Shown piece by piece: positions 54,395 through 64,000 of a DNA stretch of 64,000 nucleotides. Each line of letters starts with the position of its first letter. The first letter of the stretch is position 1. The position numbers and the translations under genes were made by a program. Under the pieces are notes generated by a model that did not search any database, was not told where the DNA came from, and saw nothing but the letters and a program-made list of their open reading frames with translations. This stretch comes from Zygnema cylindricum (taxonomy: Eukaryota > Streptophyta > Zygnematophyceae > Zygnematales > Zygnemataceae), in assembly GCA_037447655.1 (NCBI GenBank), contig JBBHKE010002870.1, positions 316,077 through 380,076 on the forward strand, written 5' to 3'.

Positions 54395-55326
54395 ATGGCT
54401 TCCATCATGGAAGCAAATACTTTCGAACCAGCAGATTGTCCTCCAAAAAAAAAACCTATTGGCTATAAATGGGTATATAAACTAAAACTGAACCCAGATT
54501 ATACCATTGAAAGGTATAAAGCTGGTTTGGTAGCAAAGGGGTTCACCCAAAAAGAGGGGATTGACTATGAGAAGACGTTTGCTCCAGTTGTTCGGTTCCC
54601 ATCAGTAAGGATTCTCTTGAGTCTAGCAGCAGCGGAAGACATGGAAATACATCATATGGATATTAAGACCGCATTCCTTAATGGTGAGTTAGAGGAAAAA
54701 ATATTCATGCGGCAACCAGAGGGATTCGTGGAGAATGGGGAAGAGAGCAAAGTCTGCATGCTCATATGGACTGAAGCAGACTCCCCAATAGTGGAATAAG
54801 AAACTAGATGAGTTTCTCACTGGTCCTGGGATATATCCAGATCAGCTCAGATCATTCTATCTTTATGTTTGAAGATGAGAATGGTGTCATTTTTATTGCA
54901 CATTATGTGATTGATCTGCTGGTGTTAAGTAGGTCTTTGGAAAAGATCAATAAATTAAAGAAAGATCTTAGAAGCGGATTTGACATGAAGGATTTAGGGG
55001 AGGCAAGATATATTTTGGGAATTCATATAGATAGAGATGGGGGAAAAGGATCATTAGACTTACTCAGAAAAAAGCAATAGGTAATATGTTTGAGAAAATC
55101 CAGATGGAAAAAGCAAACAGTTGTACCATTCCCATGGACTTAAACAAAGTAAGTGATGGGAGTGTAGAGGGAGGAGTGATAATCTTAGATGATAAAGATG
55201 AGTCCAAAGGAGAGAGAGTTTATAAAATCTATTTCTTATATACAAGTTGTAGGAAGTTTGATCTACTTTATGAACAGTACCAGGCCGGACATAGCAAAAC
55301 TAGCTTGAGTTCTCAGTAGAAGTCTA
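54395..55326 (+). pseudogene. Element E reverse transcriptase (truncated)
   Basis: RT frames 54395-54799 and 54808-55319: GFTQKEGIDYEKTFAPVVRF, MDIKTAFLNGELEEKIFMRQ, then YVIDLLVLSRS, where YVDD has become YVID. It ends inside the RNase H link (LSRS) where the LTR of F begins, so RNase H and the 3' LTR are lost or lie beyond F. Confidence 0.9.
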
Positions 55327-56329
55327 TGTTGAAATAACTAGATTTAGGGGAGGTATTTTCTAGGTCTTAATTAAAATAAAAAGGAAAAGAAAAGCGGAGG
55401 CAGACTGCCTCCACCTTCTATCTCTAGCCCCCCCCCACACTTGTTGTAGTCACTGAAGGGAAAAGAGGGCGGTGGAGCCATGGCTGCCTTAGCTCTGTAG
55501 ACATGACTTAAGAGTGACCTAAGTCACTCTCAACAAAAGGTTGAGTCCGGCAAGACTCGAACCTACGACCAGCAGAGCGAGGCGTAGCCGTCAGCTCTTA
55601 CCGGTCTGTCGTAGTAGTCCGTTAGGATACATAGGGTATGATTATTATTTAAACGTTACCTACATCATTAATCCGATTAACGAAATACCAAATTACGGAT
55701 ATAGGAACTAGTTAGGTTATTAGTGCGCACGAAACAAATGTACCGGACATTTGTTTTTTTCGACGGCGAATATTAAAAGCCGGTTTAGATCCGACGGCCC
55801 GCATCATCGCCGGGATCCAGGAATGGCCATATTGGCGGTTTTCGGATGTGATATGACCTGTCGACACGTGGCAAGATATCATTGGAAAGCGGAAATCCCG
55901 GGGAGCAAAAAGACAAGTCCGAAGGAGACAGGCGTCCCCTCCATGGACTTATCGTACACCAACCGTACAGAAAGTACATCGGCCTTAGTACCTTTTTGCA
56001 CTGAAAAGTCTTCTGATTGGTTCGTACATCAGTAGATAGGGGTTAAAAGAGAGGTTTAAAACTTAGAGGATTGAGGAGGTAGCCGCCTCTCTCCCAACAA
56101 GCTTGTATAAAATATTGGCAACTTTGCCACTTGATAATTGATCGCCTGGTTAGGCGTTGTTTGTAATTCCTTTTGTTGTGGACTCAGGGGAGCCCAGACT
56201 GCACAGGGGTGTAGTCAGATTATCTATTTATCTGCTAGGGTAGCAGTTGCTCTCGTTGATAGTGGGTTAGTCAAAAACTACCTAGAGGCTTCCTCAATTT
56301 TTGGTCCAAATAGAGGACACAGAATTGCA
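55327..56329 (+). repeat. 5' LTR of element F
   Basis: 1003 bp, TGTTGAAATAACTAG to GAATTGCA, followed by GGTTATGGGCCCACC (56330-56344). It contains an antisense tRNA-like segment (55548-55625, GGTTCGAGTC on the minus strand), GTATAAAAT (about 56105) and the U5 hairpin CTGCAC/GTGTAG (56199-56214). The usual gag ATG reads ATA (about 56311). F is inserted in the RT of E; left flank GTCTA. Confidence 0.92.
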
Positions 56330-58424
56330 GGTTATGGGCCCACCCTCTACGGTGCCCATATTCAACGGATCTCGATTCATTTACTGGGAAGCTATGATGG
56401 CAGGGGCATTATGTGAGAAACGATACTGGGGTATTGTTAGTGGACAAGTGAAACATCCATCTCAAGGAACTCCACCAGGGTTTGGAGGAGTGAGATTTCC
56501 CGCAGCAGGATCTGCTCCAACGGAGGAGACAGATGATGGGGACAGCAGTGTGTCCGAAAAAGGGAAAGGAAAGGAGACACCTCTCACTCCTATTGCCATG
56601 GCACCCGGATTGGTGGCCGTGAAGACCAAGGAAAACAACATTCAGATGTTGGAGAACACCAATATGAATGCCAGGCACTTCATTCTGAGGCACCTCACCC
56701 AAGCATAGGCAACCTCTCACCTTCAAATCTTCAAGGCCGAGGAGTTGTGGGTGACCTTAGTGGAGATCTATAGAGCTAGCACCATTCAGGAGCTCCAGCT
56801 GGCTGAGCAAAGGCTGATTAGTTACACTTTCAAAGGAGGAAAGATGCTGGACTATTGCACCGATCTCTCTTGTCTATACATGGAGATGGAAGTGCCGGAT
56901 GGACAGGCACTATGAAGATGAAAGTTAACACTCTCATGATGAAGTTGCCGGAGGAGTATGAAAATATAGTGTACCGAGTGCAACAAGTGGATGATAGTGC
57001 TTCGAAGTGGAGCACTGTGGTTCGAATGATACTTGTACAGGAAAACACCATCGAGATCCGAAGAGGAGGAAAGAACGTTCAAGCTCTAGCTGCCGGAACT
57101 AACCGGTGGAGGAAGGATCCGAAGAAGCCGTACAACAACTTTAAAAAGGAAAAGGATCAATCTGGAGAACCGAGGACTCCAAAGGGCCTTTGTCATTTCT
57201 GCAAAAAGCTGGGGCACTTCATAGCTGATTGCATCAAGCTATCGGAGCTGAGGCTTCAAGAAAATCGTGGAGGTGGTTCTTCCGGAGGGAAGAAGAAAGC
57301 ACTTGTGGTCACTCGAGTGAAAGGAGAGACCGAGGAGGACGAGTCCTCCAAGGAGGATGAGGAGCTTCTTCATGACGAGAATATAGAGGAGAAGGAGATC
57401 CCTCGGAAACAGAAGTGTGCCCTTGGAGCCATTCGGGAAGCACCAGAGGAGGGATGGATCATCGACTCAGGTGCATCTATGCATATGTGTCGTGACAAGC
57501 ACCTATTCACTAAGCTAAGAAATATCCCTACTGTGGAAATAGAGTATGGGGATGGGAGAGTAGTTACCACAGATCTAGTGGGATCGGTAGATCTGAAAGT
57601 CTTAGTGAAGGGTAAGACTTATATTCTCACCTTCTCAGATGTGCTCTACATTCCTCAGTTGAGTAAGAATATTATGTCTACTTCTGTATTAGATTACAAG
57701 GATTTTGATACCTTCACTAGAAAGGGAGTCTTTACAGCTAAGTATGGAGAAGAAGTCTACTTCACAGCAGATAAGGGTAGCCAAGGAATGTTTAGGCTTA
57801 ACATGAGCAATGAAAAGAAAAGTGCTTACTATGGTGGTGTTCCGAGCTTGATGATATGGCATAAGCGTTTGGGACATGTGCACTTTGATAGACTGAGGGA
57901 AATGAAGAAGCTGGGTGTAGTAGAGGGCATTCAGTTTGGGGATAATGAGATGATGGATGACTGTAGTGGCTGTGCCCAAGGTAAGGCTCACAAACTTCCT
58001 TTTCCCAAAACAGCCACATATAGAGGTGAGAAAGTACTAGATCTGGTCCACAGAGATATCTGGGGACCAGCAAGAGTGCCTTCGGTTGGGGGGAAGAGGT
58101 ATATGTTGACAATTACTGATGATTGGTCCAGATATTCTAGAGTCTACTTCTTGAAAACAAAGTCTAAAACACCAAAATACTTTAAAAAATACAAAGCCTA
58201 GAGTGAGAAGTTGCACGGAACCCCCATTAAGAGAATAAGGAGTGATAATGGGGGAGAGTACACCTCTAACCAGTTTGAGGATTATTTGAGAGATGAGGGA
58301 GTTCAGCATCAGAAAACTGTACCGAATAATCCAGAACAGAATGGGGTAGCTGAGAGGTTAAATCGGACTGTGTGCAGCATGTTGGTAGATAAGAAAATAG
58401 GAAGAAGATTTTGGNNNNNNNNNN
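56330..58424 (+). pseudogene. Element F gag, protease and integrase (cut by gap)
   Basis: Gag MGPPSTVPIFNGSRFIYWEAMM reads to a TAG at about 56706, continues to a frameshift near 56890, and then a long open frame (to 58201) carries the rest of gag, the zinc knuckle CHFCKKLGHFIADC, protease WIIDSGASMHMC and the integrase HHCC module and first core Asp. A TAG for Trp at 58199 interrupts; SDNGGEYTSNQ and NPEQNGVAERLNR follow up to the N run. Pol beyond the gap is not present on the other side. Confidence 0.92.
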
Positions 58425-58434
58425 ATGTTTGTTT
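58425..58434. other. Assembly gap (10 N)
   Basis: Ten N in the middle of the F integrase. The sequence after it does not continue F, so the join may be wrong or may skip kilobases. Confidence 0.99.
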
Positions 58435-58965
58435 AATCGGAGTGCTTCTGCTGATTGTAGCTAATTCAAGCAGGTAAACCTCTCTTGGACTACACGGTAC
58501 ACAATAAAACTTTCGAAATCAGGATTGATTCGGAGGATACACTCCCCTCACAGAAGATCCATAAACCAAATAAAACACCTTCGGATCAAGTTATACATGG
58601 GCTTAATCACACTATGACTTGTCGCTCTCTCATTTGATACATAGTGTAATCGCCCTGTGCGCAGTCGTTTTACTCTACTCTGTGAGGCTATTCCGTCGTC
58701 CATCTTTTAGAAGTTTCATCCAAGATAAAACTTTGTGTGACACCTCGGTCTTCTAGTGAATCTGAGTCGTAGAACCAAGTTTATCGGAGTGTCTCATCTC
58801 ATTTTGCTGACGCGTGTCCCGCTAATGTGATACATAGTTTACTCTCTCGCTGTTCAGTATCACACTAATTCGGGTACATATTGAACTAGGCTTCCACAAA
58901 ATAAACCAAATACCTAGAAGACACTCCCCTCACATAGGAGGCTTAGTTAGGACTAAAGCTTTCAA
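58435..58965. other. Unassigned stretch with direct repeats
   Basis: No coding region recognised. ACACTCCCCTCACA occurs at 58539-58552 and 58921-58934. On the minus strand this is TGTGAGGGGAG followed by TGT, a polypurine tract and LTR start pattern, so the stretch could be LTR remains of a minus-strand element. Confidence 0.4.
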
Positions 58966-59842
58966 AATAACACATGGCACATCAGGTTCTCTCCAAATGG
59001 ACGAACTTAATCGATGTTAGTCGTCTTCGTGAGGCTAATTTGTTTGTAAGACCTCCCAATATAGACATTACGACCACTTTGCTTCCCTTTCACCAAGTTA
59101 TATCATGTGTCCAAACTGACCACCCTCCGAATTACAACATTAATGTACCTGGCCAGCCCCTCAAGGTCTTTCCTACTTTAGTGTCTTAACCTAATTCCCA
59201 TGCATACTCTTATAACGGTCTAGGCATGCTCCAAAATAATGTCATTAGAGAGTTAGAGGAGCCTACGGCCACAGTACGGGAGCATCTCATGCATTTTATT
59301 CCAAGCACTACTGCGGCCCCCGGCCTTACGGACAGACTACATTGCACTTTGTTGGGTAGGGTCATGGATCCTTATTCTTTATCATTTGTCTTAGGTCTCG
59401 GCCTTGCAGCTGGTCGCTACGTACAAAATCACCCCGTGCAACCAGCTGGGGGGGGGAATACGGCGGCTCCTTCACGTCTTGTTTCCTCTCGCACCTCTCC
59501 TAGTCTCAAGGGAAATCCATTTCAGTTTTTTCTCTTCCCTTCTCTCACACCTGTGGTTAACGACATCTCCATCTATGATTTACTCAACCCTAGTCATATG
59601 ACTTGGGAAATCCCGGCCTATAGAATCGTTCAATCCACAATTTCATCGTTTTTTGGTCTGGCACCGCACTGGACTGCTACATTTCCCACCCGTAGCTAGC
59701 ACCACTGGGTGAATTCCTTGTAGCACACTCCAGTAAAATACGAGTTAGGCCACTCACTCATCGCCAATGAGCAAATTGCATTTGCTCAGGCCATGGAAGC
59801 TTTTAATATCAAGAGTATCGAGACGCCCAAGTGGAAGTTCGA
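58966..59842 (+). pseudogene. Second C5 methyltransferase fragment (C-terminal) with downstream polyprotein part
   Basis: AHQVLSKWTNLIDVSRL, VPGQPLKVFPTLVS, a stop, then in the same frame PNSHAYSYNGLGML, ELEEPTATVREHLMHF, STTAAPGLTDR and LLGRVMDPYSLSF. These match the late part of retroelement-type cytosine methyltransferases (the AHR-YWTNL block, the PRRALPTLVS block, and the ERE-GF...TAAPGLT...R...LG..MD end), with the catalytic half missing. The reading continues to about 59700 and, after stops, to the LTR of G at 59843 (HSLIANEQIAFAQAMEAF), which may be the start of the next polyprotein domain. The copy in 44973-46300 is the same type but on the other strand. Confidence 0.7.
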
Positions 59843-60576
59843 TGTTGAAATCAATAGATTTAGGGGAGGTATTTTCTAGGTCTTAATTAAAATAAGAAGG
59901 AAAATAAAACCAGAGGCATCTTGCCTCCACCTTCTCTCTTTGACCCCCCGTACTTGTTGTAGTCACTGAAGGAGGGAGAGGGCGGTAGAGCCATGGCTGC
60001 CTTAGCTCCATAGATAGGGCTTAAGAGTGACCTAAGTCACTCTCAACGAAAAAGGTTGAGTCCGGCAAGACTCGAACCTCCGACCGGTTTACGGATGTAA
60101 CATAACCTGAAAACACGTGGCAATATGTCATTGAGAAGCCAGAATCCCAAGGAGCGTGAGGACAAGTCTGGAGGAGATAGGCGTCCACTCCATGGCCTTG
60201 TCGTACACAGGCCGTACAAAAGGTACATCCGCCATGGTACTTTTATGTACTATGCAGTCTTCTGATTGGTCTCGTACTTCAGTAGATAGGGGTTGTGAGA
60301 GGGTTCGGGACTTAGTGGATTAAGGAGGTAGTCGCCTCTCTCCCAACAAGATTGTATAAATATTGGCACCTTTGCCGCTTGATAATTAATCACCTGGTAA
60401 GGCGTTTTCAGTGATTCTTTTTGCTGTGGACTCAGTGGAGTCCAGACTGCACACGGGTGCACTCAAGTTATCTAGTTATCTGCTAGGGTAGCAGTTGTTC
60501 TCGTTGAAAGTGGGTTAGTCAAAAACTACCTAGAGGCTTCCTCATTCTTGGTCCAAATGGAGGACACAGAATTACA
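59843..60576 (+). repeat. 5' LTR of element G with internal deletion
   Basis: TGTTGAAATCAATAG to GAATTACA, followed by GGTTATGGGCCCACC. At 734 bp it lacks about 270 bp relative to F between the tRNA-like motif (about 60060-60090) and the CACGTGGCAA region. GTATAAATA (about 60353) and the U5 hairpin CTGCAC/GTGCAC (60447-60462) remain. The gag ATG is at 60557. Confidence 0.92.
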
Positions 60577-61560
60577 GGTTATGGGCCCACCCTCTAGGGT
60601 ACCCATATTTAACGGATTGAGATTCATTTACTGGGAAGCTATGATGACAAGGGCATTATGTGAGAAACGATACTAGAGTATTGTTAGTGGACAAGTGAAA
60701 CGTCCATCTCAAGGAACTCCACCAGGGTTTGGAGGAGTGAGGTTTTCTGCAGCAGAATCTGCTCCAGCGGAGGAGACAGATGATGGGGACAGCAGTGTGT
60801 CCGAAAAAGGGAAAGGAAAGGAGACACCTCTCACTCCTATTGCCATGGCACCCCGAGCGGTTGCCGTGAAGACCGAGGAAAACGACATTCAGATGTGGGA
60901 GTACACCAACATGAATGCAAGGCACTTCATATTGAGGCACGTCACCCTAGCGTTGGCAACTTCTCACCTTCAAATCTTCAAGGCTAAGGAGTTGTGGATG
61001 ACCTTAGTGGAGATCTATAGAGCTGGCACCATTTAGGAGCTCAGTTGGCTGAGCAAAGGCTGACGAGTTACACTTTCAAAGGAGGAAAGATGTTGGACTA
61101 TTGCACCAATCTCTCTTGTCTATACATGGAGATGGAGAGTGCTGGATGGACAGGTGCTATGAAGATGAAAGTTAACACTCTCATCATAAAGTTGCCAGAG
61201 GAGTATGAAAATATAGTGTACCGAGTGCAATAAATGGATGATAGTGCTTGGAAGTGGAGCACCGTGGTTCGAATGATACTTGTATAGGAAAACACTATTG
61301 AGATCCGAAGAGGAGAAAAGATCGTGCAAGCTCTAGCTGCCGGAACTGACCGGTGGAGGAAGGATTTAAATAAGCCGTACCACAACTTCAAAGAGGAAAA
61401 AGATCAATTTGGAGAACCGAGGACTCCAAAGGGCCTTTGTCATTTTAGAAAAAAGCCAGTGCACTTCATAGCTGATTGCATCAAGCTATCGGAGTTGAGG
61501 CTCCAAGAAAATCGTGGAGATGGTTCTTCCGAAGGGAAGAAGAAAGCACTTGGGTCACAC
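60557..61560 (+). pseudogene. Element G gag
   Basis: MEDTELQVMGPPS, FIYWEAMM, then TAG at about 60675 (TGG in E and F), further stops near 61035, 61232 and 61288 and a 1-bp loss near 61042. The zinc knuckle reads CHFRKKPVHFIADC, with one Cys replaced by Arg and Gly by Val, so it should not bind zinc. Confidence 0.92.
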
Positions 61561-63171
61561 GAGTGAAAGGAGAGACCGAGGATGACGGGTCCTCCGAGGA
61601 GGAGGATGGGGAGCTCCTTCTTGACGAGAATCTAGAGGAGAAGGAGATCCCTCGAAAACAGAAGTGTGCCCTTGGAGCCATTCGGGAAGCATCAGCGGAG
61701 GGATGGATCATCGACTCAGGTGCATCCATGCATATGTGTCATGACAGACACCTCTTCACTAAGCTAAGAAAGATCCCTACTGTGGAAATAGAGTATGGGG
61801 ATAGGAGAGTAGTTACCACAGATCTAGTGGGATCTGTAGATCTGAAAGTCTTAGTGGAGGGTAAGACCTCTATTCTCACCTTCTCAGATGTGCTTTATAT
61901 TCCTCACTTGAGTAAGAATCTTGTGTCTACTACTGTATTAGATGAAAAGGATTTTGATACCTTCACTAGAAAAGGAGTCTTTACAACTAAGTATGGAGAT
62001 GAAGTCTACTTCAGAGCTGATAAGGGTAGCCAAGGAATGTTTAGGCTTAACCTGAGTAATGAAAAGAAGAGTGCTTACTATGGTGGTGTTCCGAGCTTGA
62101 TGATGTGGCATAAGCGTTTGGGACATGTGCATTTTGATAGATTGAGGGAAATGAAGAAGTTGGGTGTAGTAGAGGGCATTCAGTTTGGGGATAATGAGAT
62201 GATGGATGACTGTAGTGGCTGTGCCGAAGGTAAGGCTCACAGACTTCCCTTTCCCAAAACTGCCACATATAGAGGTGAGAAAGTACTAGATCTGGTTCGC
62301 ACAGATATCTGGGGACCAGCAAAGGTGCCTTCGGTTGGAGGAAAGAGGTATATGTTGACAATTACCGATGATTGGTCCAGATATTCCAGAGTCTACTTCT
62401 TGAAAACAAAGTCTGAAACACCAAAATACTTTAAAGAATACAAAGCTTGGAGTGAGAAGTTGCACGGAACCACCATTAAGAGAATAAGGAGTGATAATGG
62501 GGGAGAGTACACCTCTAACCAGTTTGAGGATTATTTGAGAGATGAGGGAGTTCAGCATCAATAAACTGTACCGAATAATCCTGAACAAAATGTGGTAGCT
62601 GAGAGGTTAAATTCGGACTTTAGGAGATAGTGTGTGCTGCATGTTGGCAGATAAAAAAATAGGAAGGAGATTTTGGGCAGAGGCCATGAACTGTGCTAAC
62701 TACATTAAAAATAGAGTCCTCACCACAGCTGTTAAAGGAATGACCCCTTATGAGAGGTGGGTTGGAAAGAAACCGAATGTTTCCCACTTGAAACTATTCG
62801 GTAGTCAAGTTTACAGTCTTGACACAGAAAAGAAAAACTGGAAACTAGATGCTAAAGGGAAACCGGGATACTTTTTGGGATATGATGAGGATGTCAAGGG
62901 TTATAGAGTCTATGACTTAGCTAAACAAGATATCATTCTGGTAAAGCATCTAGTTGTCATGGATGAATGGAAGTCTTTTGATCCCTTCAAATTCACTAAG
63001 AAAATCAGAATCAGCTTTGAGTCCGAGAGTGAGGAGGACTTAGATCTTCCCAAAAGGGACACTAGTGAAAACATGATTGCAGATCCAGGGGAGATAAAGG
63101 ATAGGGGAGATATACCATAATCTCCTCATATTCCTACACCCTTTGAGGAAGAGGAGTCAGATTCGGTTCCC
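61561..63171 (+). pseudogene. Element G protease and integrase
   Basis: The frame to 62564 has WIIDSGASMHMC, the integrase zinc module (HKRLGHVHFDRL, CSGCAEGKAH), the core Asp in RTDIWGPA and SDNGGEYTSNQ. It stops at a TAA where F has CAG. After a 1-bp shift near 62612 the C-terminal part (62632-63120: FWAEAMNCANYIKN, FGYDEDVKGYRVYD-type) is open. Confidence 0.92.
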
Positions 63172-64000
63172 ATGGAGAGGGGAGCTGATGAGACAGTTCG
63201 GAGGAATCGAAGACTTCCCTCCATTCCAGCTTCGGATTTTGAGGGAGGACGGAGGAGAGGCAAAGGGCTTCAAGAAAAACAAGCTGCTTGCAAGGTAACA
63301 AAGCTTTCTCATCCAGATGAGCCTCAGTCATACTCGGAGGCAATGGACAGTCCGGAGAAAGAAAGGTGGGTCAGAGCCATAAATGATGAGATGGCTTCAA
63401 TCATGGAGGCAAATACTTGGGAGCTGGTGGACTGTCCACCAGATAGAAAACCCATTGGGTGTAAATGGGTATTTAAACTGAAACTGAATCTAGATAACAC
63501 CATTGAGAGATTTAAGGCTCGGCTGGTGGCAAAAGGGTTCACTCAAAAAGAAGGGATAGATTATGAGGAGACCTTTGCTCCGGTAGTTCGATTCCCATCT
63601 GTAAGGATCCTCCTTAGTCTAGCAGCAGCGGAAGACATGGAAATTCATCAGATGGATATCAAAACCGCCTTCCTCAACGGTGAACTAGAGGAAGAAATCT
63701 TCATGCGGCAACCAGAGGGTTTTGTAGAAGAAGGAGAGGAAAGCAAAGTCTGCAGACTTATAAAGTCCTTATATGGACTAAAGCACGCCCCCAGACAATG
63801 GAATAAGAAACTAGATGAGTTTCTTACCAGTGTGGGGTATATTCGGATCAGTTCTGACCATTCTATTTGTATGTTTGAGGATGAGAATGGTGTGATTTTT
63901 ATTGCAATTTATGTGGATGATTTGCTGGTATAAAGAAAGATCTGGGAAGTAGATTTGACATCAAGGATTTAGGAGAGGCTAAATATATTCTGGGAATTCA
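63172..64000 (+). pseudogene. Element G reverse transcriptase (runs off the window)
   Basis: Open from 63172 to 63933: GFTQKEGIDYEETFAPVVRF, MDIKTAFLNGELEEEIFMRQ, SLYGLKHAPRQWNKKLDEF and an intact IAIYVDDLLV. The frame then breaks at a small deletion (about 63930) that removes the link LSRSLEKINKL, and LGEAKYILGI follows to the window end. The codon after QEK is CAA, not TAG as in A and E. Confidence 0.93.

Noticed and set aside
1-64000. CRISPR arrays, bacterial operons, rRNA genes
   Set aside because: No regularly spaced short repeats, ribosome-binding patterns or rRNA-like sequence were seen; the content is eukaryotic retroelements.

Overview
The window is a retrotransposon graveyard from a large, AT-rich eukaryotic genome. 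I see no convincing single-copy host gene. Two 10-base runs of N (44637-44646 and 58425-58434) mark scaffold joins. The best guess at the host is a streptophyte, perhaps a seed-free land plant or charophyte alga. The reasons are a primer-binding site (PBS) that matches the plant-type initiator-Met tRNA anticodon arm better than the animal type, Ty1/copia families of plant character, a copia 3' end of the plant GGGGGATTGTTAG kind, and a LINE-like reverse transcriptase (RT) and a retroelement cytosine methyltransferase of kinds I associate with such genomes. This is inference, not proof.

Two copia families dominate. Family I (gag begins M-G-P-P-S; LTR about 1.0-1.1 kb) has members A (1-6058, minus; nearly intact, one in-frame TAG), C (6148-9355), H (18331-19797, minus), L (23711-24695, minus), B (30641-36782), K (38826-41486), E (50126-55326), F (55327 to the gap) and G (59843 to the window end), plus solo or broken LTRs. 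Family II (gag begins M-S-T-S-T or M-T-I-V; LTR 840-960 bp) has members D (9356-14338), a split element running from 38826 down to 24696 on the minus strand, and a solo LTR at 51583-52425. LTR ends could be fixed because every copy has CA followed directly by GGTTATGGGCCC. In every fuller copy the gag reading frame starts inside the LTR and runs through this PBS.

Layout: 1-9.4 kb A and C back to back; 9.4-15.95 kb D, a 218-bp LTR-like piece carrying a tRNA cloverleaf, and the 3' end of a third copia; 16-18.2 kb a LINE-like RT; 18.2-24.7 kb LTRs, gag scraps and unexplained repeats; 24.7-38.8 kb the split family II element with several LTRs and element B nested in it; 38.8-42.7 kb K and a fourth copia; 42.7-44.6 kb an AT-rich stretch without recognisable genes; 44.97-50.1 kb (minus) a decayed polyprotein with gag, retropepsin and a C5 cytosine-DNA methyltransferase, split by a solo LTR; 50.1-58.4 kb E and F; 58.97-59.84 kb a second methyltransferase fragment; 59.84 kb to the end, G.

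Nearly all coding copies are broken by stops and frameshifts, and most stops look like C-to-T (or G-to-A) changes. The most interesting items are the retroelement-borne DNA methyltransferases, the gag frame that overlaps the half-tRNA primer site, tRNA-like modules carried antisense in family I LTRs, and a paired-hairpin element in U5 with compensatory changes.
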